Assembly (NCBI GenBank): GCA_015056885.1
Contig: SVFL01000016.1
Location: 1-54,858, forward strand
Direction: 5' to 3'
DNA from: Lachnospiraceae bacterium
GTDB taxonomy: Bacteria; Bacillota; Clostridia; Lachnospirales; Lachnospiraceae
DNA length: 54,858 nucleotides
The position numbers and the translations under genes are program-made. Within the stretch, counting starts at the first letter, position 1, and each line of letters opens with the position of its first letter. Below, in pieces: positions 36,058-45,566 of this stretch. The notes below the pieces were generated by a model. It ran no database searches. It was given only the letters and a program-made list of their open reading frames with translations, and was not told the DNA's origin.

Positions 36058-37410
36058 ATGGAACAGAAGGAATTTCTGGAAATCATCAGAGGTTGTCAGA
36101 GACGATTGAATCTGGCAGGATTTCTGCATAAGCTGGTACCGGCACTTGGTATTGGCGCAGTGGTGGGAATTTTGTTTCAGGTAGTGTCGCTTGTGGTGCC
36201 TTTGTATTATGTGAATTGGTATATGGTGCTTGCCTTAGTGTTGGCGGTGTTCACGGCAGCAGTTGTGGCTTATGTAAAGCGAAACAGTATGGCGGAAGCA
36301 GCCCTTGTGATGGACGGGTTCGGATTTCAGGAGCGTATAGTTACGGCTTTTGAGAATCTGAAGTCGGAGGGGGCCGTGTATGCTTTGCAGCGGGCAGATG
36401 CCATGGCACGCTTAAGAGCGAATCGGGATAAAATTCGGATTAAGCTGATGCCGCCGAAAAAGCAGGTATTTGTGACGGTGGGGCTTCTGACAGTGATGGT
36501 GGGGCTGGTGTTTGTGCCATCTGCGGTGCGGCAGCAGGCCAAGGAGCTTCATGAGATTCGCAAGGAAGCCAAGGAGAAGGAAGAAGAGATTGAAGAGGTT
36601 TTGGAATCTTTAGAGGAGTTGGAGGAGCAGGAGCTTACACAGGAGCAGCTGGCTGCCCTGCAGGAGATGATGGAGAGTCTTCAGTCATCCATGGCAGAGT
36701 ATAGTCAGGCAACTTCCAAGGAGCAGTTAAGTGCTGCCGGGGAGAAGCTTAACTACAAATATCAGGATATGAGTGAACAGTTGGCCCAGCTTGCCCAGAG
36801 TATGCAAAGCGGTGCCACGGCGTCTCCGATGACGGCTGAGGCCATGCAGGCAATGGCAGATCAGTTGCAACAGATGAGTGGCAATCTGTCAGGGAGTCAG
36901 ATGGCGTCCAATCAGAATGGTAACCAGAGTGGGCAGAACGGACAAAACGGCAATAACGGCCAGTCAGGTCAGAATGGAAATGGTCAAAATGGTCAGAGTG
37001 GCAATGATGGGAATGGCCAATCCGGTCAGAATGGCAATGGAAGCGGTCAGAACGGTGGCAGTGGTAATGGTGGCAACGGAAACGGCCAAAATGGAAACGG
37101 CAATGGTAATGGTGGCAACGGAAGTGGTAGCGGTAACGGCAGAGGCACCGGTAGCGCGAATATTGCCAGAGACTATGTCAGCGTGCCCAATGCCATTGCT
37201 GATGTGGGGAATTTAAGCGGTAATGCCACGAATCATGAAAATTCCGAATACTTCCGAGCACCCAATGGCATGAGCTGGGAGGGGGCCCATGTGTCCTATC
37301 AGAATGTTATCGGAAGCTATGAGCAGAATGCCTATGAAGGAATTGCAACAGGACAGTACCCTAGCGGTATGGAAGATGTGATTAAGGATTATTTTGCGAG
37401 TTTTAATTAG
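36058..37410 (+). CDS. Membrane protein with coiled coil and Gly/Asn/Gln-rich tract
   Basis: A 450-residue protein that resembles DUF4175-type proteins in layout. Three hydrophobic segments lie near 22-42, 48-70 and 142-160. A Glu/Gln-rich coiled coil spans about 160-275. Residues about 282-365 are low complexity (NGQ, SGQNGQNG and GNGNG repeats), and the C-terminus is a short conserved-looking region ending VIKDYFASFN. The low-complexity DNA is itself repetitive, so its length may vary between strains. It lies downstream of the ABC pair in the same direction and upstream of the tandem array at 37437. Confidence 0.75.
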   Translation: MEQKEFLEIIRGCQRRLNLAGFLHKLVPALGIGAVVGILFQVVSLVVPLYYVNWYMVLALVLAVFTAAVVAYVKRNSMAEAALVMDGFGFQERIVTAFENLKSEGAVYALQRADAMARLRANRDKIRIKLMPPKKQVFVTVGLLTVMVGLVFVPSAVRQQAKELHEIRKEAKEKEEEIEEVLESLEELEEQELTQEQLAALQEMMESLQSSMAEYSQATSKEQLSAAGEKLNYKYQDMSEQLAQLAQSMQSGATASPMTAEAMQAMADQLQQMSGNLSGSQMASNQNGNQSGQNGQNGNNGQSGQNGNGQNGQSGNDGNGQSGQNGNGSGQNGGSGNGGNGNGQNGNGNGNGGNGSGSGNGRGTGSANIARDYVSVPNAIADVGNLSGNATNHENSEYFRAPNGMSWEGAHVSYQNVIGSYEQNAYEGIATGQYPSGMEDVIKDYFASFN

Positions 37411-37436
37411 GATAGCGGATTATGGACGATGGAGAA

Positions 37437-37870
37437 AGAGAACTCCGACCAGAGGTGTAGAATTATGTAATAGGTGGGGGCTTAAAGGCATCGGATGAGA
37501 AGGAAACTCCGACCTGAGAGACGAAAGCGTGCGATAGGTGGGGAATTAAGGGCATTGGATGAGAAGAAAACTCCGACCTGAGAGACGAAAGCGTGCGATA
37601 GGTGGGGGATTAAGGGCATTGGATGAGAAGAAAACTCCGACCTGAGAGACGAAAGTGTGTGATAGGTGGGGAATTAAGGGCATTGGATGAGAAGAAAACT
37701 CCGACCTGAGAGATGAAAGCACGTGAAAAGTCGGGGATTTATAGATTATGTGCGAAAGAAATCCCCCACCTAAGAAGCAAGAATGCTTGCGAGGTTGGAA
37801 TAAAAGATTTTACGAGAGCGAAAGCACTGACCTAAGAAGTGAGAACATGCAAACAGTCGGGGGTGACGGT
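37437..37870. repeat. 64-bp tandem hairpin array
   Basis: CTCCGACC starts at 37443, 37507, 37571, 37635 and 37699, an exact 64-bp period, and two more degenerate units continue at 37763 and 37825. Each unit holds a hairpin: ACCT pairs with AGGT, with flanking CTCC/GGGG, around a small variable stem capped by GAAAG or AGAA. The middle units are nearly identical; the ends have decayed. It fills the gap between the membrane protein and the HD gene. No reading frame spans it. Confidence 0.8.
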
Positions 37871-37918
37871 ATATTTTGTATATACATATGAAAAGATATT
37901 TAGAAGAAGGAGAAAGTG

Positions 37919-38515
37919 ATGCTGTCAACGAGAGAAAAAGCAGAGGAACTGCTGCGGGAAGCGGAAATTTGTAATCCCGGGCCATGGGGAAATCATAGCC
38001 GGGTAGCCGCTCATTGTGCGGAAAAGATTGCTGTAGCCTGCGGTGATATGGATGCTGACAAGGCATATATATTAGGACTGCTTCATGATATTGGCAGGAA
38101 ATTCGGTGGGAGACATCTGGGGCATGTTTCGGATGGTTATTCTTATATGATGTCCTTGGGATATGATGAGGTGGCGCAAATCTGCCTGACACATTCCTTT
38201 AACAGTCAGTCAACAGATGAGTATATTGGCGATTTTGATACAACAGATGAAGAGTTGAAGCTGATTCAGGATACTTTGAAGGTTGTGGTTATGGATGAGT
38301 ATGACAGACTGATTCAGCTGTGCGATTCTCTTGCAGGGGCGGAAGGTGTGTTGAATATTGAGGAGCATATGGCGGATGTAAAGCGCAGGTATGGTTCCTA
38401 TCCCCGGGAGAAGTGGGACAGTAATCTGGCATTGAAAAGACACTTCGAGGAGAAGATGGGGAAGGATATTTATATAGTCGTAGACAAGGACAATTTTAAG
38501 GTTTCGTGTGGATGA
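37919..38515 (+). CDS. HD-domain phosphohydrolase
   Basis: A 198-residue cytoplasmic protein. The metal-binding motif is GLLHDIGRKFGG (about 50-60), preceded by a His near residue 26 (GNHSRVAAHC) and followed by LTHSFN and an Asp near 136 (QLCDSLAG), which together fit an HD hydrolase active site. Substrate unknown; nucleotides are usual. AAGGAG ends six bases before the ATG at 37919; a GTG at 37916 is too close. It sits between the ABC half and the MoxR half of the block, just after the repeat array, and may be an insertion. Confidence 0.85.
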   Translation: MLSTREKAEELLREAEICNPGPWGNHSRVAAHCAEKIAVACGDMDADKAYILGLLHDIGRKFGGRHLGHVSDGYSYMMSLGYDEVAQICLTHSFNSQSTDEYIGDFDTTDEELKLIQDTLKVVVMDEYDRLIQLCDSLAGAEGVLNIEEHMADVKRRYGSYPREKWDSNLALKRHFEEKMGKDIYIVVDKDNFKVSCG

Positions 38516-38606
38516 TTTAGTTGATTTTATCCGAGGTATTCAGGGGCAGAGAATTAAGTTGACCAAATGATGGAACGCAAATAATGAATCAAAGGGAGAT
38601 AAAAGG

Positions 38607-39581
38607 ATGAGTGAATTGGACAGAAGCAGATTGAATGATCCGGCGTATATGGCACAGCAGATTGCGGCTTGTGAGCAGGAGATTCAAAAGGGGATTATCG
38701 GGCAGAGTGAGATTATCAGGCAGGTGATTTTGGCGATGCTGACAGGTGGCAATGTGCTCCTGGAGGGTATGCCGGGACTGGGCAAAACAAGACTTGTAAG
38801 TACCATCGGTAAGGTGTTTGATTTGAGTTTTAAGAGAATTCAGTTTACACCGGATTTGATGCCCAGTGATGTGACGGGTACGAATATTATTGTAAAGAAT
38901 GAAAAAGGCAGTTCCTTTACTTTTGAGAAGGGACCTATTTTTGCAAATCTGATTCTAGCGGATGAGATCAACCGTGCCACTCCCAAAACCCAGTCTTCCC
39001 TGTTGGAGGCCATGCAGGAACATACGGTGACGGTGGGTAATGACAGCCATAAGCTGGAGGAGCCTTTTTTGGTATTAGCAACCCAGAATCCTATTGAGCA
39101 GGAGGGTACTTATCCTTTGCCTGAGGCTCAGCTGGACCGTTTTATGTTTAAGATTCTGGTGAAGTTTCCTTCCAAGGAGGAGCTTAAAGGGATTGTAAAT
39201 CTCACGGAGGGCGCAGGAAGTGCTGTGATTGAGAAGCGTCTGGATGGTGAGGGGTTGCTTGCGGCGAGAAAGCTTGTGAATGAGATTCCCATTGCGGATG
39301 CGGTGATGGAGTATTTGTTGGATATTGTTATGGCGACTCATGAGCCTAATCCGCTTATTCGCGAGGGCGCGAGTCCCAGAGCAGCACAGGCTCTCATTCG
39401 TGGTGCCAGAGCCAAGGCATTTTTGGAGGGAAGGTTCAATGTGTCTTTCCAGGATGTGGAGACAGTAGCCTATCCTGTGTTGCGTCACAGACTGATTACC
39501 AGTTTTGATGCAATCAGTCAGGGCGTATCAGAAGATGAAATTATCAGGCAGATTCTGGCGGCGAAGAAACCTCAGGTATAA
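38607..39581 (+). CDS. MoxR-family AAA ATPase
   Basis: A 324-residue AAA+ chaperone-like ATPase of the MoxR/RavA group. Walker A is EGMPGLGKTR (about 52-61), Walker B ILADEINRA (about 113-121), sensor 1 LATQNPIEQEGTYPLPEAQLDRF (about 153), with an arginine-finger region after. MoxR proteins mature or gate VWA-domain partners. Here a DUF58 gene and a triple-VWA gene follow directly, the standard MoxR-DUF58-VWA order. Confidence 0.94.
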   Translation: MSELDRSRLNDPAYMAQQIAACEQEIQKGIIGQSEIIRQVILAMLTGGNVLLEGMPGLGKTRLVSTIGKVFDLSFKRIQFTPDLMPSDVTGTNIIVKNEKGSSFTFEKGPIFANLILADEINRATPKTQSSLLEAMQEHTVTVGNDSHKLEEPFLVLATQNPIEQEGTYPLPEAQLDRFMFKILVKFPSKEELKGIVNLTEGAGSAVIEKRLDGEGLLAARKLVNEIPIADAVMEYLLDIVMATHEPNPLIREGASPRAAQALIRGARAKAFLEGRFNVSFQDVETVAYPVLRHRLITSFDAISQGVSEDEIIRQILAAKKPQV

Positions 39582-39658
39582 GGAAAGCTACCAGGGAGGA
39601 AGAACCGGAGCAAACCGGACAAAAGCCGGGGGAATTAATATAGAGATAGGTGAGTAGA

Positions 39659-40537
39659 ATGGTTCTGAGTGGAGAATTTTTTGATACCCTGTCCAGATTG
39701 CGTCTGGCCATGGGGCATAAGTCGTCCATGAATCTGGTGGGTAACCGCAAGTCGGTGCAGAAGGGTTCGTCTACGGAATTTTCGGACTTTCGGGAGTATA
39801 TGCCGGGAGATGATATCCGACGCATTGACTGGAATGCCTATGGGCGCCTGGACAGGCTTTATGTGAAAGAATATATGGAAGAAAAGGAGGCAGTGGTGAG
39901 TGTGCTTTTGGACACCAGTGCTTCCATGAATTATGGTGCAAAGAAAAAGAGTGAGCTGGCCTGTATGCTGGCAGCAGCCATGGCCTATATGGGACTTAAC
40001 AATATGGACAGAGTGATTGTCTATGATATGCAGAGAATGCAGGCTCCCTTTGTGGCTGGGGGCGGCAAAAAAGCATTTCCCAGATTGGCGGACTGGCTGG
40101 ATAAGTGTAGTTTTGAGGGACAGGCAGATATTGCCAAGGCCATCAGGCAGATGCCGGCAAAGGGTTCCGGGGTGACGATTATCATCAGTGATTTTTTGCA
40201 GGAGGAGCTTCTTGCGGATGCAAAAGAAGCAGAGCAACTTTTGCGTTTTTTAGATTATCGAAAGCAAAAGGCCGTGTTTCTGCAGGTGCTGGCCGGTGAG
40301 GAGCTTCATGTGGATATGACCGGTACGCGGAATCTGATTGATATGGAGGATAAAAGCACCCTGAGACTTACCCTGGATGCAGCCAGCATCCGCGTGTATG
40401 AGAAGGCGTTGGGGGATTTTATCAGTCATTTGAAACGCCAGTGTGCAAAGGTGGGAGCGACCTATGCGTTGTGCAGCACAGAGAAGGATTTCGGGAAACT
40501 AATTGTGGAAGATTTAAGGATGCTATATGATATTTGA
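39659..40537 (+). CDS. DUF58 domain protein
   Basis: A 292-residue protein of the DUF58 family with a VWA-like fold. FSDFREYMPGDDIRRIDWNAYGR (about 38-60) is the hallmark motif, and LLDTSASMNYG (about 84) is a DxSxS metal-binding site. The start at 39659 has AGAGATAGGTG upstream; the frame also opens at a GTG (39650). It follows MoxR and its last 11 bases overlap the next gene. It probably works with the MoxR ATPase and the membrane VWA protein. Confidence 0.9.
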   Translation: MVLSGEFFDTLSRLRLAMGHKSSMNLVGNRKSVQKGSSTEFSDFREYMPGDDIRRIDWNAYGRLDRLYVKEYMEEKEAVVSVLLDTSASMNYGAKKKSELACMLAAAMAYMGLNNMDRVIVYDMQRMQAPFVAGGGKKAFPRLADWLDKCSFEGQADIAKAIRQMPAKGSGVTIIISDFLQEELLADAKEAEQLLRFLDYRKQKAVFLQVLAGEELHVDMTGTRNLIDMEDKSTLRLTLDAASIRVYEKALGDFISHLKRQCAKVGATYALCSTEKDFGKLIVEDLRMLYDI

Positions 40538-43500
40538 GAGTTTATGGCCGCTGTTTTTTCTGGCAGCGGTGCCGGTGATTATAATTTTATATTTGCTTAA
40601 GCCTAAGGGTGTGGATCATCTGATATCTTCTAACCTGTTATGGCAGAAACTTTTGAAAAATCAGCAGTCGAAAACTTTTTTTGAAAAGTTTGTGCACAAC
40701 ATACTGATGTATGTGCAGATTCTGATTATTGCGCTTTTGGTGATTGCATTGATGTCTCCTTTTATCAATGTGGCAGGTCAGAGTGGCGGACGAAAGATAC
40801 TGTTGATTGACAAAAGCGGCAGTATGCAGCATGTGGGCACTTCCGGCAAAAGTCGTCTGGAGGAGGCTGTGGAGCAGGCAAGTGCGTATATTCGCAGTTC
40901 ACAGAATACGAGATTTTCGCTGGTGACGGTGGATGCTGCAGGGGCAGAGCTTTTGGCAGTGGACAGTACGGATGCAGACGGACTGATTGCCATTCTCGAG
41001 AATCTGGAATGCAGTGATGGCGGCGGAAATCTTACCATGGCTCAGCCGGTGATTGACAATCTGACCAAAACAGAGGCGGAAGATGGAGCGGATTTGCTGG
41101 TTTATACGGATGGAGCCGGTGCAGCTGATTTTGAACAGCTACATAATACCGTAGAACGTTCTTTGCTGGTAATGGGAGAACCGGTTGCTAATGTGGCCAA
41201 TGAGTACACGGTGTTTACTTTGCGGGAAGACGGTCTTTACGATGTGATGGTCAGCATGACCAACTACAGCAGCCAGAAGGCTTCCTTTGATGTGGGGCTG
41301 TATGATGAAGATGATGGTCTTATGACGCTGAGCCAGATGAGTCTGGAGCCCTCAGAGACCAAAATCAGCCTGTTTGAAGGAGTTGACTGGCAAGGAGATA
41401 GCTTATCTTCCGTACTCAGTGGCATTCATTTTGCAGATGGACAGAAGGACAGTCTGGCAGCGGACAACACTTCGGCAGCAGTAAAAAAACGTGGAAATCT
41501 CATCAATGGTTTGTTGGTGGGTGAGGGCAATATTTTCCTGGAGAAGGCTTATAAGGCCGTGACGGGAGCGGATATTGTCAAGGCGGAGAGCGATGCGGCA
41601 GCTGATGGAGATTCGGTCAATGTCGTGATTTATGACGTGGGCGAGGAGCCGGAGACGGTGACTTGCAATGGTTTGTTGTTCGGCAATGTACATAAGGGCG
41701 CAGTGGAGACTTTGGAAAATGTGGTGCTGGATATGACGGACTGCGATTTGACTGCAGGATTGTCCGGATTTACCATTGGAGTCAATAAAGCCTATTGTTT
41801 TGACTTGCCTCAGAATGCAGAAAGCTTTCTGGAGTACAATGGTAAGTGTGTGGGTTATTATGTGGAGCTTCCTGACCACAAGGAGATTGTGGTGGGATTT
41901 GATATCCGGGAGACGGATTTCCCGCTCAGAGCGGAATTCCCTGTATTTCTGGCAAATGCTATGATTTATCTGTCGGATACCTCATGGCTTGCTTCTAATG
42001 TCTATTATGCGGGGGAAGAAATTGCCCTGCAGCCCTGGGCTGAGGTGGAAGACGCACAGTTTGACAGTATTCCTATGAAAGCCGGGATATATAGTATTGG
42101 AAATGAGGAGTATCAGGAGTCCTATGTGGTACGATTCCGCACAACTACAGAGTCAGATGGTCAGGCAGAGGCTGCGTCAATTAGTGCTACAGGCGACGTG
42201 ACTTTGCAACAGGTAAGACAGACTTTGCGGAATGTATTTTTGGTGCTGGTGTTGATTCTGTTGATTATCGAATGGGTTATCTATGTGCGCCAGATGCGTT
42301 ATCAGGGTAAATTTTACCTTGTGGTGCGAGGGGTGGTGCTTCTGTGCGTATTGCTGGCTTTGTTTGGGCTTAAAATCCGTCTGGGAGGCAATCAGACTGC
42401 TACTATTTTTGTGGTGGATATCTCCAGCAGTAATGAAGAGCATTTGCAGGAGATGGAAGCATATCTTCGCAAGCAGGTGGAGGACATGCCTTCCGGTAAT
42501 GACTATGGAATTATCTGCTTTGGCAAAAATGCTTTGGTGGAGCAGTTTTTGACATCGGAGAAGCTTTACGGTGGACTTATGACGGTGCCGGAGAAGACTG
42601 CGACTAATTTTGAGGATGCAATCTCCAGAGCTCTTACCATGATACCCGGTGGTGCCAGCGGAAGAATTGTGGTATTGACTGACGGTAAAGAGACTACCGG
42701 TGATGTTGAGCATATGGCAGGTGCTCTCGCTGCGGCAAAGACAGAGTTTTTGACATTGATGTATGAGGATGTAGCGACATCGGATGTCTATATTGAAAAT
42801 GTGACGCTGCCCACTTATCTGCATCCCGGAGATAAATACACTGTAAGTGTGCAGGTGGAAAGTAATTATGACACGGATGCGGTAATTGAGCTTTATGATG
42901 GCAGTGAAAAGGTTTCGGAAAATGCCGTGCATCTGAACAAGGGAAGTAATCGGTTTGCTTTCAGCCGTCAGGTGGAAACGGAGATTACAGCCAATGCCAC
43001 GGAAAATCTTCGTGCCGTTGTGAAGGCGGAGGGAGATACCTGTGAGGAGAATGACGTCTACAGTGCTTATTCAGTGGTGGAGTCGGCACCCAGAGTGCTG
43101 GTGATTGCGGGACGGGATACGCAGGCGTCGGCTTTTACTGCGGTTTTAAATGCGGCGGGCTGTGACTATAGTGTGATTTCCGCATTGAATGCACCGGAAG
43201 ATATCAATGCCATGTTGGAATACAAATCTATTATTCTGGTGGATACCTATATTGATGATCTGCCCAGAGGATTTTTAGATAATCTGGAAACTTATGTTAA
43301 GGATTACGGCTGTGGATTTGTGTGTTGTGGCGGTGAGGACAGTTTTGCATTGGGTGGATACAGAGATACGGTGATTGAGACTGTTCTGCCTGTGGATATG
43401 GAGATGCGTAATGTAAACGAGAAGCCCTCCATGGCCATGGTAATGGTCATTGACCGTTCCGGCAGTATGACCGGTTCCGGGAATGCAGGACCCAGCAGTC

Positions 43501-45059
43501 TGGATCTGGCAATCAGGGCGGCTACTGTGGCAGTAGATAATCTGAGAGATTCGGATTATGTAGGAGTTCTAACCTTTGATGACGGATATAACTGGCAGGT
43601 GGAAGTTATGCAGGCCGGTGACAGAGCGGCCATTAAAGATGCGATTCAGGGCATTGACGCCGGCGGAGGTACAACCATTAAGCCGGCTTTAGAGGAAGCA
43701 TGCAAGGTTCTTGCGGAATGCGAGGTATCTGTGAAGCATGTAGTGCTCCTTACCGACGGAATGGGTGAGACAACCAATTATAACGATGTGACACTAAATT
43801 ATCAGGCTGCAGGAATCACACTTTCTACGGTGGCAGTGGGAAGCGGTTCTGATACAAAGCTTTTGGAAAATCTGGCAAATAGCTGTGGCGGACGATACTA
43901 CTATTCGGATATGGCCAGTGATATACCTAAGATTTTTGCCCAGGAGGTATTCTTAGGTGGTGACAGCTATATTCAGAATGGAGACTTTGCACTGTCTGTC
44001 TGGGGAGGTCACGAGCTGACCAAGGGATTATTTGCAGAAGGATGGCCGAATGTTTATGGTTATGTTTCTGCTTCGCCCAAGACGGCGTCCAGTTCCATTA
44101 TCACCTCTGCGGAGAAGGATGATCCCATTCTCACAGTCTGGCAGTATGGTCTGGGCCGGACGGTTGCCTGGAACAGTGATGTCACAGGAGAGTGGAGCGG
44201 TCCTTTTGCAGGTAAGGAAGATTATGTTCAGCTGTGGAAGCGAATTGTTGATTATTCCACAGGAAATGCGGATTTGGGTGAGGATCGTGTGGATGTGGTG
44301 AGTGTGGGTGAGACTGCTCAGGTGGTTTATGAGACCGATGAGTATGATGGTGATACTGAGATTGTCGCCACCATGATTGACCCGGAAGGTGTAACACAGG
44401 AGGTAGTGTTGCATGCCACTGCCCCCGGCAAATATGAGACAGAGGTGGCAACTCCTCAGACGGGATTGTATCACTTTAATATTCGTCGTATGAAGGGCGA
44501 AGAGATTCAAAGTTATATCACCACGGCTTCAGCGGTGCAGTTCTCCTATGAGTACAAGTTTGATATTGGTACGGATGCTTATATGAGTTTTGTGAATCAA
44601 TATGGAAGAGTAATTACACCGGATGAGGAAATCTGGACAAAGCTGGATACCGGTGCCGGAGAGAAGAAGCCGATTACTAATTTCCTGTTGGGGCTGGCAA
44701 TTATCCTGTTCCTTGCAGATGTGGCTATGAGAAGATTCCAGTATGTTCCTGCTTGGAAGGGCGTGCAGAGGAAGAATGCGGCTGTTGAGGAAGCGACCGG
44801 TGGCGTTGATAATAGCGGAGTGTCCGGTGGAAGTGCAGGCGGTTTGGGTGAAGCAGGAGGCGTGGCCGGTAGTGTATCCGGAGGTGGCGCAGAGGCTTCC
44901 GACAGTGGGGCTTTAAAAGAAGTTGATTCTGCGGAGGCGACGAAAAAGGAGAAGAAGGCCAAGAAATCCAAGCCCGATAAGTCTAAGAAGCAGAAGGAAT
45001 CGGAAGCAACGCTGGATACTTCCCAGTTGCTTAAGAAAAAAGATAATCGGAATATTTAA
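40527..45059 (+). CDS. Triple-VWA membrane fusion protein (BatA-like plus amidotransferase-like)
   Basis: An unusually large 1510-residue protein. Residues 1-80 are a BatA N-terminus with two membrane segments. VWA 1 carries LLIDKSGSM (Asp95). Membrane segments follow near 568-588 and 595-612, then a VWA-like region with VVDISSSN (about 631), where the metal site is altered. A further part contains a glutamine-amidotransferase-like stretch (about 845-960), and VWA 3 carries VIDRSGSM (Asp976), with VLLTDGMGETTN. A membrane segment near 1385-1403 precedes a Gly/Ser/Ala-rich linker and a Lys-rich tail. Relatives are usually two proteins of about 600 and 900 residues; here they read as one frame. 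It overlaps DUF58 by 11 bases. Confidence 0.85.
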   Translation: MIFESLWPLFFLAAVPVIIILYLLKPKGVDHLISSNLLWQKLLKNQQSKTFFEKFVHNILMYVQILIIALLVIALMSPFINVAGQSGGRKILLIDKSGSMQHVGTSGKSRLEEAVEQASAYIRSSQNTRFSLVTVDAAGAELLAVDSTDADGLIAILENLECSDGGGNLTMAQPVIDNLTKTEAEDGADLLVYTDGAGAADFEQLHNTVERSLLVMGEPVANVANEYTVFTLREDGLYDVMVSMTNYSSQKASFDVGLYDEDDGLMTLSQMSLEPSETKISLFEGVDWQGDSLSSVLSGIHFADGQKDSLAADNTSAAVKKRGNLINGLLVGEGNIFLEKAYKAVTGADIVKAESDAAADGDSVNVVIYDVGEEPETVTCNGLLFGNVHKGAVETLENVVLDMTDCDLTAGLSGFTIGVNKAYCFDLPQNAESFLEYNGKCVGYYVELPDHKEIVVGFDIRETDFPLRAEFPVFLANAMIYLSDTSWLASNVYYAGEEIALQPWAEVEDAQFDSIPMKAGIYSIGNEEYQESYVVRFRTTTESDGQAEAASISATGDVTLQQVRQTLRNVFLVLVLILLIIEWVIYVRQMRYQGKFYLVVRGVVLLCVLLALFGLKIRLGGNQTATIFVVDISSSNEEHLQEMEAYLRKQVEDMPSGNDYGIICFGKNALVEQFLTSEKLYGGLMTVPEKTATNFEDAISRALTMIPGGASGRIVVLTDGKETTGDVEHMAGALAAAKTEFLTLMYEDVATSDVYIENVTLPTYLHPGDKYTVSVQVESNYDTDAVIELYDGSEKVSENAVHLNKGSNRFAFSRQVETEITANATENLRAVVKAEGDTCEENDVYSAYSVVESAPRVLVIAGRDTQASAFTAVLNAAGCDYSVISALNAPEDINAMLEYKSIILVDTYIDDLPRGFLDNLETYVKDYGCGFVCCGGEDSFALGGYRDTVIETVLPVDMEMRNVNEKPSMAMVMVIDRSGSMTGSGNAGPSSLDLAIRAATVAVDNLRDSDYVGVLTFDDGYNWQVEVMQAGDRAAIKDAIQGIDAGGGTTIKPALEEACKVLAECEVSVKHVVLLTDGMGETTNYNDVTLNYQAAGITLSTVAVGSGSDTKLLENLANSCGGRYYYSDMASDIPKIFAQEVFLGGDSYIQNGDFALSVWGGHELTKGLFAEGWPNVYGYVSASPKTASSSIITSAEKDDPILTVWQYGLGRTVAWNSDVTGEWSGPFAGKEDYVQLWKRIVDYSTGNADLGEDRVDVVSVGETAQVVYETDEYDGDTEIVATMIDPEGVTQEVVLHATAPGKYETEVATPQTGLYHFNIRRMKGEEIQSYITTASAVQFSYEYKFDIGTDAYMSFVNQYGRVITPDEEIWTKLDTGAGEKKPITNFLLGLAIILFLADVAMRRFQYVPAWKGVQRKNAAVEEATGGVDNSGVSGGSAGGLGEAGGVAGSVSGGGAEASDSGALKEVDSAEATKKEKKAKKSKPDKSKKQKESEATLDTSQLLKKKDNRNI

Positions 45060-45152
45060 AAGAATGTTGATGATAGTTTTGCAGCCCGGGATTCAGCAGA
45101 ATTGTAGCATTTGGACGACTGTGGGATGGACAGATTTTTTTCTATGAAAATT

Positions 45153-45193
45153 TTTGCATATACCCTGGTATGGGTCTATGCAAAATTTCTATC
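45153..45193. repeat. Large hairpin leading the palindrome cluster
   Basis: TTTTTGCATATACCC pairs with GGGTCTATGCAAAAA-like sequence at 45172-45187. The right arm overlaps palindrome unit 1. It could terminate the VWA operon. Confidence 0.45.
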
Positions 45194-45419
45194 ACGGGAG
45201 ACCCAAAATCATGGAAATCTTTCCGGATTTCCAGTGCAATTTAGTAGTATCCGGGTCTATACAGAAAAAATGGTTGGTGAGACCCGGATTTTCCATTTTT
45301 AACGGGTCTCAGGCGAGGGTTTTTGTGTATAGACCCGTGAGTGGCAGTTTTTCACAATATTTTCCCAGACTTTTACGTATTTTCGGGTCTTGCAGACCAA
45401 TTTTTATGTATAGACCCGA
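45171..45419. repeat. Cluster of four GGGTCTATAC palindromes
   Basis: Four 35-37 bp imperfect palindromes lie at 45171-45205, 45251-45287, 45302-45338 and 45383-45419. Each opens with (N)CGGGTCT and closes with AGACCCG(N). Units 1 and 2 have the ATAC side on the left; units 3 and 4 are inverted. The outermost pair changes in step: T/A in unit 1, C/G in unit 2, A/T in unit 3 and T/A in unit 4. An A-rich run next to the ATAC arm is constant. They resemble repetitive extragenic palindromes arranged in opposing pairs. Confidence 0.8.
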
Positions 45420-45516
45420 GTTCAAGAGAATTGACTCTTGGCGCGACAATTTTGCTGAGCCTCTTTGATTAATTTTCTCTGAGAGACTGAGTTAATTATA
45501 GCAACAACGAGTTGCT

Positions 45517-45544
45517 TTGCAGTTTGATATGTTCGCTATATAAT
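45517..45544 (+). promoter_or_regulatory. Promoter of the XRE/zinc-ribbon regulator
   Basis: TTGCAG (45517-45522), 16 bases, TATAAT (45539-45544). The transcript would begin about ten bases before GGAGGTGA, giving a very short leader. Confidence 0.6.
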
Positions 45545-45566
45545 AGCTTTGGAGGTGAATGTAATC

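Noticed and set aside
37437..37870. CRISPR array
   Set aside because: The 64-bp unit repeats as a whole with no unique spacers, and no cas genes are present.
45111..45468. Two short frames after the VWA gene
   Set aside because: They translate the palindromic repeats and have no ribosome site.
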